This document shows positions 39,175 to 49,160 of a stretch of DNA of 64,000 nt, piece by piece. The notes under the pieces were generated by a model, which was given only the letters and a program-made list of their open reading frames with translations, did no database searches and was not told the DNA's origin. The DNA is from an uncultured Clostridia bacterium (GTDB lineage: Bacteria > Bacillota > Clostridia > Lachnospirales > CAMZNU01). Numbering within the stretch: position 1 is the stretch's first letter; the number at the start of each line of letters is the position of its first letter. Location: the NCBI GenBank assembly GCA_947313885.1, contig CAMZNU010000031.1, forward strand, positions 1-64,000, written 5' to 3'. Made by a program: the position numbers and the translations under genes.

Positions 39175-41148
39175 ATGGAAAATGTAGATTTAGAATTAGA
39201 AAAAGAGTTTGTTGAGTGGATGAAAAAAGGAAAGAAGAATGGTGAACTTTATGTAAAAAGCACAATAACGGAGTATTGCAGGGAAATTAAAAATTTATAT
39301 AGCGTATATAAAATAGAGGGAATATTACAAAATAGAAATTTGTTTAATGTTGATTCAGCAGAACAAGTAGAAAAATTAATAAGCATAAATAAGAACACAA
39401 CAGAATTAAATGATAATGATAAAAAAAGATATAGCTATTTAATATCACCAATAAATAAATATTTAGAGTTTTTAAAATCTAGAGAAACAATAAATAAAAA
39501 AGGTACGTATGAGTGGACAACATTTTATGAAATATTTGCAAAAAGATTATTAGATTATAAAAACAATAGAGGAGAATTAATAGAAAAAATTAATTCGGCA
39601 TATAACTTAATGGAAGAAGCAACTATACAAAACCCATTAATAATAAAGGATAAAGAGGTAAAAGATATTTGTCCATTTACTATATTTGGATTTTTTAATA
39701 AAGGAATTACAGATGAAAATAGAATATTAACAATAAAAAAGCTCACAGAAGTTTTAAATATAGAAGAGGAAGCACCTACATCATTTATAGGTATACCAAA
39801 AAAAAATAACATAAGTGCATTTTTTTTTGAGAATGAAGAAAAAAGAGGAGAAGAAGATATAAATAACTTATGGGAAATGTTTGAAATTGCAATTAAGTTA
39901 TCAGAAAATTACACAGGAGAAAACAAACAAAAATTTATAGAGGTATATGATAAAGTAATAACACAGAACAAAGTTAGTTGGAGTATTACAACAGGGATGT
40001 ATTGGATAAAACCATGGAGTTATTTAACATTAGATAGTAATACTAGAAAAAAATTAAGAAAAAAATTAAATATAGAAATTAAAGAAAGTAAAATATGTGA
40101 CGGTACGGAGTATATTAGATTAGTAGAATTATTAAAAGAGAATTTTAAAGATGAAAATTATGAAGTTCATTCATTTCCAGAGTTATCACATAAATCTTGG
40201 AATGAAAAGACGGAGATAGATGAAGTTTATAACATAGATGAATTACATGAACTAGAAGAAAACAAAGTATACGAAGATTATACAAAAGAAAATTTATTAT
40301 TAGAGTCGTTTATAGATGCAGAAGAGTATGACACTATAAAGAATCTTATAATTAGAAAGAAAAATATTATTTTAAAAGGGGTGGCAGGAGTAGGAAAAAC
40401 GTATATAGCAAAAAGGTTAGCATATTCTTTAATAGGTAAAAAAGATACATCTAAAATTAAGATGATTCAATTTCATCAAAGTTATTCATATGAAGATTTT
40501 ATTATGGGATATAGACCGTGTGAAACGGGATTTGAACTTAAAACAGGACCGTTTTATGATTTTAGTAAATTAGCATCAGAAAATCCAGATGAAAAATATT
40601 TCTTTATAATAGATGAAATTAACCGCGGTAATATGAGTAAAATTTTTGGTGAATTAATGATGCTTATAGAAAGCGACAAACGTGGCGAGGAATTAACTCT
40701 AACTTATGATGATAAACCTTTTTCAGTTCCAGAAAATTTATACATGATAGGTATGATGAATACAGCAGATAGAAGTTTAACTATGATAGATTATGCATTA
40801 AGAAGAAGATTTAGTTTTTTTGAGCTACAACCAGCGTTTAGAAAAGATAAGTTTAAAAAAGAACTTTTAGAACGTGGTGTAAGTGAACATATGATAAATA
40901 AAATAAATTCAAAAATAAGTGATATTAATGATGAAATAGTTAAAGATGTTAACTTAGGAAAAGGGTTTAGAATAGGACATAGCTATTTCTGTGATTATGA
41001 CAATGGAATACGAAAAGGTGATGTAAAGAAATGGTATGAAGAAATAATTAAATATGAAATAAAACCTCTTTTAGAAGAATATTGGTTTGACGATGAAAGT
41101 AAAGCGTTAGAATCTATTAAAGAGTTATTAGGAAATGCAGATGAGTAG
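39175..41148 (+). CDS. mcrB: McrB-like AAA+ NTPase subunit of methyl-directed restriction system
   Basis: GVAGVGKTYIAKRLAYSLIG, IQFHQSYSYEDFIMGYRP, FIIDEINRGNMSKIFGELMMLIE, GMMNTADRSLTMIDYALRRRF. Confidence 0.93.
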   Translation: MENVDLELEKEFVEWMKKGKKNGELYVKSTITEYCREIKNLYSVYKIEGILQNRNLFNVDSAEQVEKLISINKNTTELNDNDKKRYSYLISPINKYLEFLKSRETINKKGTYEWTTFYEIFAKRLLDYKNNRGELIEKINSAYNLMEEATIQNPLIIKDKEVKDICPFTIFGFFNKGITDENRILTIKKLTEVLNIEEEAPTSFIGIPKKNNISAFFFENEEKRGEEDINNLWEMFEIAIKLSENYTGENKQKFIEVYDKVITQNKVSWSITTGMYWIKPWSYLTLDSNTRKKLRKKLNIEIKESKICDGTEYIRLVELLKENFKDENYEVHSFPELSHKSWNEKTEIDEVYNIDELHELEENKVYEDYTKENLLLESFIDAEEYDTIKNLIIRKKNIILKGVAGVGKTYIAKRLAYSLIGKKDTSKIKMIQFHQSYSYEDFIMGYRPCETGFELKTGPFYDFSKLASENPDEKYFFIIDEINRGNMSKIFGELMMLIESDKRGEELTLTYDDKPFSVPENLYMIGMMNTADRSLTMIDYALRRRFSFFELQPAFRKDKFKKELLERGVSEHMINKINSKISDINDEIVKDVNLGKGFRIGHSYFCDYDNGIRKGDVKKWYEEIIKYEIKPLLEEYWFDDESKALESIKELLGNADE

Positions 41149-42190
41149 TAGTTTAAAAATTCCTATAAAAAATATATATTATATGCTTTGTTATGGGTGG
41201 GACATATTAGAAGAAAAGGATAATATACGTACAGGCGAAGAAGAGTTTGACAATATATATAACTTACTTGGAAAAATTTATATTAAAAGAGTAAACAGTT
41301 TAATTAAAAGAGGAGTTAAAAAAGAATATATTGAACAAACAGAGGCAATTGGAATAATTAAAGGAAAAATAAATGTACAACAAACAATAAACGGACAGTA
41401 TTTGCAAAAAGGAAAAATAGTTTGTACATATGATGAGTTTTCAGAAAATATTAAGTTAAACCAAATTATAAAAACAACAATTAACATTTTAATAAAAGCA
41501 CCGAAGTTAGATAAAGAAACGAGGGACGAGCTGTTAAAAGTAAGGATATATTTTTCAAACATAGAAGAAATAACATTATCTAATAGATTATTTGGAACAC
41601 CTACATATAATAAAAATGATTCAAATTATAAAATGTTAATAAATATTAGTGAGTTAATTTATAATGGGCTAATTGCAAATGAAGACGGTAATAAATTAGT
41701 ATTTTCGGATTTCATAAAAGAAAATAAAATGCCAACACTGTATGAGAAATTTGTTTTAAATTTTTATAAGGAGCATTTAGACAACAAAACTTATAAAGTT
41801 CATGCACCAATAATAAAATGGAAAATAGATAATGATATGTCAGAAGAAGATAGATCATTATTGCCACAGATGAGAACGGACATAGTAATAGAAAATAAAG
41901 AAAAAAATACCCAACTAATAATAGATACTAAGTACTATTTAAAAACATTAGTAACTAATAATAAAGGAGATAAAGAAAAAGTTAGAACAAGCCATTTATT
42001 TCAAATGTTCGCCTATATAAATAATAGTAAATTTCAGGGACATATAGACGGATTGTTATTATACCCTACAGTGAATAAAGAAATAGATATTAATTTTCCG
42101 ATAGATGGTAAAAACATTAAGGTGACAACTCTTAATTTAAATGGAGACTTTAAAGAAATAAAAAATAAACTATTATCAATTGTAGATTAG
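41135..42190 (+). CDS. mcrC: McrC-like nuclease subunit
   Basis: IPIKNIYYMLCYGW start, PD-(D/E)xK-like TDIVIENKEKNTQLIIDTKYY; overlaps the 3' end of mcrB. Confidence 0.9.
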   Translation: MQMSSSLKIPIKNIYYMLCYGWDILEEKDNIRTGEEEFDNIYNLLGKIYIKRVNSLIKRGVKKEYIEQTEAIGIIKGKINVQQTINGQYLQKGKIVCTYDEFSENIKLNQIIKTTINILIKAPKLDKETRDELLKVRIYFSNIEEITLSNRLFGTPTYNKNDSNYKMLINISELIYNGLIANEDGNKLVFSDFIKENKMPTLYEKFVLNFYKEHLDNKTYKVHAPIIKWKIDNDMSEEDRSLLPQMRTDIVIENKEKNTQLIIDTKYYLKTLVTNNKGDKEKVRTSHLFQMFAYINNSKFQGHIDGLLLYPTVNKEIDINFPIDGKNIKVTTLNLNGDFKEIKNKLLSIVD

Positions 42191-42225
42191 ATAAAATAAA
42201 ATAAGAACATCAAATAAGAAATGTA

Positions 42226-42255
42226 TTGATTATGATACTATATATATGATATAAT
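42226..42255 (+). promoter_or_regulatory. Sigma-A-type promoter for RNA1
   Basis: TTGATT - 18 bp - TATAAT, predicted TSS near 42260. Confidence 0.65.
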
Positions 42256-42258
42256 AAA

Positions 42259-42340
42259 TTAACCGTTAAGAGGCGTGGTGCAAGCCCTATTCCTAATATC
42301 TTACATGCGGGAACTTGGATGGTATACCATCCTTTTTTTT
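42259..42340 (+). ncRNA. RNA1: abiF-associated pseudoknot small RNA (candidate RNA antitoxin), self-terminated
   Basis: Interleaved pairings aacc(42261-42264)..ggt(42277-42279) and ggc(42272-42274)..gcc(42284-42286); terminator ggatgg-tata-ccatcc-T8; homologous to 43350-43437. Confidence 0.8.
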
Positions 42341-42356
42341 GTTTAGGGGGAAATAA

Positions 42357-43334
42357 ATGAATGTAAATAAATCTGAAAATATAGATAAACCACTAAATAT
42401 TGATGATCAAATTAAGTTAATGGAAAAACAAGTTGTATTTATAAAAGACGAAGAAAATGATATGAGGGAATTTTTAAATTATGCGGGTTATTTTAGAGTT
42501 AGTACATATAGTAAATACTTATTGTCACATACTAGTAATTTAAAAGAGAAACCAAATCAAGAACTATTATTTAAAGTATATAATTTTGACAGTGAACTGA
42601 GAAAGTTATTTTTTTTATATTGTAAAAAAGCAGAAATACAAATAAAGAGTCATATTGCAAATGCAGTTTCTTTAAAATTAAACGATCCAGTTTTTTATTT
42701 AAATGATGGTTACTATACAAAAGGAAATGATAAGAAGAAAAGCAAGAGTCGTAAAAAGATTAAAAAGGATAAATATAATAAATTTAAAGAAAAAATTGAT
42801 AAAAGTGAAGAAAAATTGCGAAAAAACAATAAAAGGTATCCAGAATTCAAGGTATATCTAAAGGGTGAAGAAAAAGATAAAAATAAAATACCAGCTTGGG
42901 CAGCCTTTTCATATTTTGAATTTGGAACTATAAATAATATATATAAATATCTTAGAGGGGATTTAAAAAAAAGAGTTCTGATTTATGGATATTCAAGAAA
43001 AAAGTATAAAAAAACAACGGCTCTATCTATGAATACATGGTTAGATGCTATTAAAAACTTAAGAAATACTTGTGCACATCATAATAAATTAATAGGTAGA
43101 ACATCATCAATTGTGAAACTAGATAGTGCGGTAGATGACAAAGAGACATTACCTAAAAACACAGATTTATTTTCACAAATTTACGCACTAAAGAAAGTAT
43201 TAAACGTTAAAGATGGTGAAAGTTTAAAAGTAGAACTTAGGGAATGTATAGATAATGCAGAATTTGATATTTATGCATTTAATATTTTGCCAAAAGAATG
43301 GGAAGAATTATTTGATAGAATAAAAAAATTATAA
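42357..43334 (+). CDS. abiF: Abi_2-family (AbiD/AbiF-like) HEPN-type abortive infection protein
   Basis: N-terminus LNIDDQIKLMEKQVVFIKDEENDMREFLNYAGYFRVSTYSKYLL; FDSELRKLFFLYCKKAEIQIKSHIANA; WAAFSYFEFGTINNIYKYL; HEPN RX4H = R236-NTCA-H241. Confidence 0.88.
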   Translation: MNVNKSENIDKPLNIDDQIKLMEKQVVFIKDEENDMREFLNYAGYFRVSTYSKYLLSHTSNLKEKPNQELLFKVYNFDSELRKLFFLYCKKAEIQIKSHIANAVSLKLNDPVFYLNDGYYTKGNDKKKSKSRKKIKKDKYNKFKEKIDKSEEKLRKNNKRYPEFKVYLKGEEKDKNKIPAWAAFSYFEFGTINNIYKYLRGDLKKRVLIYGYSRKKYKKTTALSMNTWLDAIKNLRNTCAHHNKLIGRTSSIVKLDSAVDDKETLPKNTDLFSQIYALKKVLNVKDGESLKVELRECIDNAEFDIYAFNILPKEWEELFDRIKKL

Positions 43335-43349
43335 TGGAATATAATATTA

Positions 43350-43437
43350 ATAACCACTAGAAGGCACGGTTAATGCCCTAATCCAAATATTCTACATGTG
43401 GGGGAGATAAGACTATATGTTTTATCTCTTTTTTTTA
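43350..43437 (+). ncRNA. RNA2: second, diverged copy of the abiF-associated pseudoknot RNA
   Basis: aacc(43352-43355)..ggtt(43368-43371) and ggc(43363-43365)..gcc(43375-43377); shared core gcccta.tcc.aatat..tacatg.ggg; own terminator gagataa...ttatctc-T8. Confidence 0.8.
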
Positions 43438-43460
43438 TGCAAATAAAAAATCATAGATAA

Positions 43461-43525
43461 AACTTAATTTAAATGGATGTTTTAAAGAAATTAAAAATCA
43501 TATATTATCCCTAAATAATGAAGAA
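43461..43525 (+). pseudogene. mcrC C-terminal tail relic (duplicate of the 3' end of mcrC)
   Basis: cttaatttaaatgga-tgt-tttaaagaaattaaaaat matches mcrC cttaatttaaatgga-gac-tttaaagaaataaaaaat; LNLNGCFKEIKNHILSLN vs LNLNGDFKEIKNKLLSIVD. Confidence 0.8.
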
Positions 43526-43578
43526 AATACTATAATAATGTATAATATAATAAAAAATACAAAAGAAAGGAAAATTAT

Positions 43579-46435
43579 ATGACAGAAAACAAAAACTATG
43601 ATGATGAAAATAAAACCTCTAATACTATTAATTACGAGTTTCAAAGTTTAACACCAGTGGAAGATGTTGAAAAAATGGAAGGGTATAACGAGGCGTTAGA
43701 TAATATTTTTAAAAAACCAGAATTAAAAAATATAGCAATAACAGGTGGGTACGGATCTGGTAAAAGCAGTATTGTAAAAACCTATGAAAAAAATAGTGAT
43801 GGAAAAAAAATATGTATATGTATCTCTTGCACAATTTGAAGAAGATGGAGAAACCAAAGCCAAAGCAAAAATAGAGAAAGATAAAACAGAAGACAAAATA
43901 AATGATGCGATAGATGAAAAAGAAGAAATAGAAATAGAAAAAAAGTTAATCAACCAGATAATACACCAGATAGAAAGAGAAAATATTAATCAAGCACATT
44001 TCAATGTAAAAGAACATATGAATAAAAAAACAATGTGGTGTTATAGCATTTGGATAACTATATATATATTGATGATATCGTATATATTAAACCTAAGTGA
44101 AAAATTAAAAATGATAGTAGTGATAAACATAGGTGAACAATCAAAATTAAACTATATTACTTACATTGTAGTAATAGCATTAACAATATTCTTTATATAT
44201 AAAATAATAAAAGCCCAAAAAGAAGGTGGTATTTTAAAAAAAATATCTGTAGGTAACAATGAAATAGAAACAAAAGAAAATGCTCCAGAATCATACTTTG
44301 ATAAATATTTAAATGAAGTAATTTACATATTTAAAAATTCAGAAATTGACGTCGTTGTATTTGAGGATATAGATAGATTTGATAACAAAAGAATATTTAA
44401 TAGACTTATGGAAATAAACAAGTTAATAAATGCAAAAAATAAAAAAGATAAAGAGCCTATAAGATTTTTCTATTTAGTGCGTGATGAATTATTTACAGTA
44501 GATGATAAAACAAAGTTTTTTGATTTTATCATACCGATAATACCCGTAGTACATGGATCAAATGCACATGTAAAATTTAGAAATTTTTTACCTAAAGAAG
44601 AAAATAATAACATTGAAGAAAGGTTTTTAAGGAATGTCTCTTTGTATATAAACAACATGCGAATTATAAGAAATATTTGTAATGAGTATATAATATATAA
44701 AGAGCAATTAAAGGATAAAAAAAGTTTAGAAGAAAATAAATTATTTGCAATGGTAGTTTATAAAAATATGCTACCTGAAGATTTTGCAAAGTTGCAAAAT
44801 GGGGAAGGCTTATTAGTAACATTATTTAGAGAAAAAGAGGAAGAAAGAGAAAGAGAAAAAGAAAGTGCAGAAACAAGAGAAAGAGAAATAAGAGAAAGAG
44901 AACTAAGAGAAAGAGAACTAAGGGAAATAGAAAGAAAAAAAGAATATAAATATTACCCACTATTAAAATTTATAGTTGATAAAGGTTATATAAGTAAAGA
45001 CTATGAAAATTACATAGCATATTTTTATGAAGGTAAATTAACATTTAGAGACGAAGAATTTATAAAAAGTATTAGACGAAAAGACTCTAAACCATATAAT
45101 TACAAGTTAAATAACCCAGAGGGTATAATAGAACTATTATATGATGAAGATTTTAAACAAGATGAAATTTTAAATATAGATCTACTTCTACATTTAGGAA
45201 AACATTATGAAGAAACAAACAAATATGAGAATGAAAAATATAAAAATATTATTGAAGTAGCTAGTAAACGTGGAAACGAATACTTTATATTTAATTATAT
45301 GGACAATCATGTGAATATATGGCTATTCATAAAAAAACTATATCAATTTGATGAAGATATATATGAAAAAATAATAGGTTGTGAAAATAAGAAAGACTAC
45401 TCAAACTATATATATAAAAAAACAAAATATATAATGTATTCAATAATTTTCATGGAACACGAAGTAATAGATATAGAACCAGTAGTTGAAAATTACATTG
45501 CAGAGCATGCACAAAAAGAATATGAATTGTATATAAAATATATTAGAGGTAATGAATTAAAAGGTAGTGAATTAGACGAGTTAGTAAAAAGTAATTACGT
45601 ACCAGATGAGTTTAAAGTTATATTGTTAGACAGCAATGAAGATGCCGAAAATTTAAAATATATTAGTAATACTTTTAAAATATATCAATTGATAAAATTA
45701 GAAAATTATGAAAAAATTGAAAATATTCAATTTTTATTAGAGTTATATTATGAATTTGAAGAAAAAGAAATATCAATAGATACAGAAGAATATGCATCTA
45801 AAGTAAGAAAAACAAAAAAAGACATACTTAAAATAAGTAAAAAAATAAATGAATCTAGAGATGAATTTGAAAACACACAAAAATATATAATTGAGTTAGA
45901 AAATATAGGGAATTATATAAAAGCGCTAGATGATGAAAGTATAGCAATTAATCTCCTAGCATATAAAATAATTAGAAAAAATATAGAACAAATAATTAAA
46001 GGTGATTTTAAATGCACTATGGATTTATTAGAAAGATTAATAGAAGATGGCGAAGTTGATACTAATGATAAGATTAAAATATTTACAAAGAAAAAACAAC
46101 AAAAATATATAAATGTAGAAAAGTTAAGTAGTAAGTTAATGAAAGCTGTAGGTAATAAAGAGTATATGAGTAAAAACAAGAAAGGTTCGCTAAAGGTTAT
46201 TTATGGAAAAGATGATAAATATATTTTAACTAAAGGTAGTAAAATGAAAAATTTGGATGAGACAAGAAAAAAACTATCAGAATATATAAAGCTAGGGAAA
46301 GTAAAAGAAACACAAAGTGAACTAATAGCAATGGAAGAATTAGAATTTAACACTCCTACGGAAGTGGAAAAAGTATTATCGGGAAAAGGCGTAAATGGCT
46401 GGACACAATTTGAAGGTTTAAATGATACTAGATAA
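43579..46435 (+). pseudogene. Large YobI-like P-loop NTPase with TM segments, split by a +1 frameshift in an A8 tract (ORFs 43579-43839 and 43784-46435)
   Basis: ORF1 carries Walker A GGYGSGKSS; ORF2 continues YVYVSLAQFEEDGE... with Walker B-like VVVFEDIDRFD. Removing one A at 43803-43810 fuses them (...NSDGKKYVYVSLAQFEED...). Confidence 0.82.
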
Positions 46436-46502
46436 ATAGGAAAAAGTTTGTCCAAAAGAAAATAGATGATATAATAAACTTCAAACCCATAAGGAGGAAA
46501 AA

Positions 46503-46733
46503 ATGAAAAAAATAAAGATATATACATTTACAACATGTGGATATTGTATTATGGCAAAAAGAGTTCTTGACGACAATAAAATAAGTTATGAGGAAGAAGT
46601 AATAACACGTGATGAAGTCCGAGAGTTAGCGAAAAAGACAAAAAGTATAACAGTACCCCAAATATTTGTAGACGATGAATTTATAGGTGGTTATACAGAA
46701 TTAATAGAATACGGTGTTGATAAGTTGAAATAA
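46503..46733 (+). CDS. Glutaredoxin
   Basis: YTFTTCGYCIMAKRVLDDN, TVPQIFVDDEFIGGYTEL. Confidence 0.92.
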   Translation: MKKIKIYTFTTCGYCIMAKRVLDDNKISYEEEVITRDEVRELAKKTKSITVPQIFVDDEFIGGYTELIEYGVDKLK

Positions 46734-46734
46734 A

Positions 46735-46775
46735 AAATCTGCTAAGTAAAATTACTTAGCAGATTTTTTATTTCA
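46735..46775 (+). terminator. Rho-independent terminator
   Basis: aaaaaatctgctaagtaa-aa-ttacttagcagatttttt. Confidence 0.88.
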
Positions 46776-46848
46776 ACTTATTTAATTTTATTTACTTTTT
46801 TTTATTACTTATATTTTATCATTTAGATTTAAAATTTAAACGTACTAA

Positions 46849-48036
46849 TTAATCTAACTCTTTCATTGTAGAAATAATAATATCAATAGCTTTATCAAGT
46901 TCATCATAAGATAGGCTATCAGAAATTTGTAAACGAACGCGAGCTTCACCTTCTGGAACTACAGGGAAACCAAACCCAGTAGTATATAATCCTTTTTCCA
47001 TCATCAAGTTAGCGGCTTTAATAGCACGACTAGTAGGACCAACGATAAGAGGGATAATAGCACTATCACCTTCTAAAGGAGTAAGCCCAGCTTCTTTAAT
47101 TTTATTTCTAGTATAAGTAGTTTTCTCCATAAGAGAAGTAACGATGTTAGGATTTTCGTCTAAAAACTTAATAGCATTTAAAGCTATTGAAGATAAGACA
47201 GGTGGAAGAGCATTAGAAAATAAGTGAGGTCTACTTTTTTGAATAAGTAGTTCACAAACGTCTTTAGTACTTGCGATAAATCCACCACCAGCCCCGCCAA
47301 GAGCTTTACCAAAAGTACCAGAAATAATATCAACACCAGAAGTTACGTTATGGTACTCCATAGTACCGCGACCAGTTTTACCGATAACACCAGTGCTATG
47401 ACTATCATCAACCATAAGTAAGGCACCGTATTTATCAGTGAGTTTAATTATTTCAGGTAATAAAGCTATGTCACCTTCCATAGAAAAAACGCCATCAGTT
47501 ACGACTAAAACAGTAGAACTATCTTTACTGTTAATTAATTGTTCTTCTAAAGAAGCCATATCAGAATGTTTATAAACTTTTTTATTAACTTTTTTTCCAA
47601 CAAGACGGCAACCGTCGATAATGCTAGCATGATTTAGTTCATCAGAAATAACGGTATCACCGGCATTAAGAAGAGCGGGGATAACAGCGGTATTAGCAGA
47701 CCAACAAGAAGTGTAAGTAAGACTAGCTTCCATATTTAAAAACTTAGCTAAAGATTGTTCTAAATCTCTATGGATATCATAAGTACCGCATATAAATCTA
47801 ACACTAGAAGCACCAAGCCCGTATTTATCGATAGATTTTTTAGCTTCGTCTTTAATAAATTGGTTATTAGAAAGACCGATGTAATTATTAGAACACATAA
47901 CTATAGAATTTGGGTAATGTTCGATATCAACAGTGCCTTTCATAGCATCTTGTAAATGACGTAAATGTTTGTAAGTACCAGCATTTTCTAAATCTTGTAA
48001 AGTATTTCTTAAATTTTTATAAAAATCAGTTTTCAT
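46849..48036 (-). CDS. kbl: Glycine C-acetyltransferase (2-amino-3-ketobutyrate CoA ligase)
   Basis: VMCSNNYIGLSN, LMVDDSHSTGVIGKTGRGTMEY, SGTFGKALGGAGGGFIA; next to tdh. Confidence 0.94.
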   Translation of the reverse strand: MKTDFYKNLRNTLQDLENAGTYKHLRHLQDAMKGTVDIEHYPNSIVMCSNNYIGLSNNQFIKDEAKKSIDKYGLGASSVRFICGTYDIHRDLEQSLAKFLNMEASLTYTSCWSANTAVIPALLNAGDTVISDELNHASIIDGCRLVGKKVNKKVYKHSDMASLEEQLINSKDSSTVLVVTDGVFSMEGDIALLPEIIKLTDKYGALLMVDDSHSTGVIGKTGRGTMEYHNVTSGVDIISGTFGKALGGAGGGFIASTKDVCELLIQKSRPHLFSNALPPVLSSIALNAIKFLDENPNIVTSLMEKTTYTRNKIKEAGLTPLEGDSAIIPLIVGPTSRAIKAANLMMEKGLYTTGFGFPVVPEGEARVRLQISDSLSYDELDKAIDIIISTMKELD

Positions 48037-48045
48037 AATGTCCTC

Positions 48046-49074
48046 CTAATCCCATTCTAAAATAATTTTTCCACAATTTCCTTTTTCCATGAGGTCAAAA
48101 CCTTTTTGGAAGTCTTCGAATTTAAAAGTGTGTGTAATAACAGGAGATAAATCAAGACCTGTTTCTAATAAATCTTGCATTTGGTACCAAGTTTTGAACA
48201 TTTCACGTCCGTATATACCTTTTAAATTTAATGCACCAAAAACGATTTTATTCCAATCTACTTGAACGTCAGGTTTTTGAATAGCTAAAAGCGAAATATT
48301 ACCACCGATAGCCATAGATTCAATCATGTCATTAAAGGCAAAAGGATTACCAGACATTTCAAGACCTACATCAAAACCGTCAATATTTAATTGTTTAGCT
48401 TTATCTGTAATAGAAGAAGAAGATACATCAACAACATGAAGGCCAACTTTTTTAGCTAGTTCAATTCTGTAAGGGTTAACATCGGTAATTATAACATTTT
48501 TAGCACGTAAGTGTTTAGCGATCATACCAGCCATAATACCGATAGGTCCAGCACCTGTAACTAAAACATTTTTACCGAACACATCGTAAGATAAAGTAGT
48601 ATGAACAGCATTACCAAAAGGGTCAAAAATGCTATAAACAGAATCATCTATAGAATCTATACATTTCCAAACGTTATCGTAAGGAAGTTTAACGTATTCA
48701 GCAAAAGAGCCGTTAATGTTAACACCTATAGAAGATGTAGCTTTGCATAAGTGTTTAGATCCTGTACGGCAATGACGACAAGAACCGCAAACGGTATGTC
48801 CTTCACCAGTTACTTTATCTCCAATAGAAAAGCCGTGTACGTTAGAGCCAATTTCAACGATAGTACCAACGTATTCATGTCCGATAGTCATACCAACAGG
48901 AATAGTATTTTTAGCCCATTCATCCCATAGGTATATGTGTAAATCTGTTCCACATATAGCCATTTTAGAAACTTTGATAAGAACGTCGTTATCTCCTATG
49001 GTAGGTTTATCAACATTTTCAAGCCATATTCCTTTTTTAGGAAACTTTTTAGTAAGAGCTTTCATTTTAGCCAT
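48046..49074 (-). CDS. tdh: L-threonine 3-dehydrogenase
   Basis: AICGTDLHIYLWDEWAKNTIPVGMTIGHEYVG, VTGAGPIGIMAG. Confidence 0.95.
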   Translation of the reverse strand: MAKMKALTKKFPKKGIWLENVDKPTIGDNDVLIKVSKMAICGTDLHIYLWDEWAKNTIPVGMTIGHEYVGTIVEIGSNVHGFSIGDKVTGEGHTVCGSCRHCRTGSKHLCKATSSIGVNINGSFAEYVKLPYDNVWKCIDSIDDSVYSIFDPFGNAVHTTLSYDVFGKNVLVTGAGPIGIMAGMIAKHLRAKNVIITDVNPYRIELAKKVGLHVVDVSSSSITDKAKQLNIDGFDVGLEMSGNPFAFNDMIESMAIGGNISLLAIQKPDVQVDWNKIVFGALNLKGIYGREMFKTWYQMQDLLETGLDLSPVITHTFKFEDFQKGFDLMEKGNCGKIILEWD

Positions 49075-49160
49075 AATATCCTCCTAATTAATTGTAGTTA
49101 TGTAGTAATAATAACATATTAAAGGAAAAATACAAGAAAAAACGTTGTAAATAAAACATA

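Noticed and set aside
42259-42340. Riboswitch controlling abiF
   Set aside because: The motif recurs downstream of abiF as a self-terminated unit with no gene of its own, which fits a trans-acting RNA better; not fully excluded.
42259-43437. Minimal CRISPR array with two repeats flanking abiF
   Set aside because: RNA1 and RNA2 are diverged structured RNAs with individual terminators, not identical short repeats with spacers; no cas genes.
43579-43839. Independent 86-aa gene
   Set aside because: It is the N-terminal Walker A portion of the downstream NTPase, separated only by the A8 frameshift.
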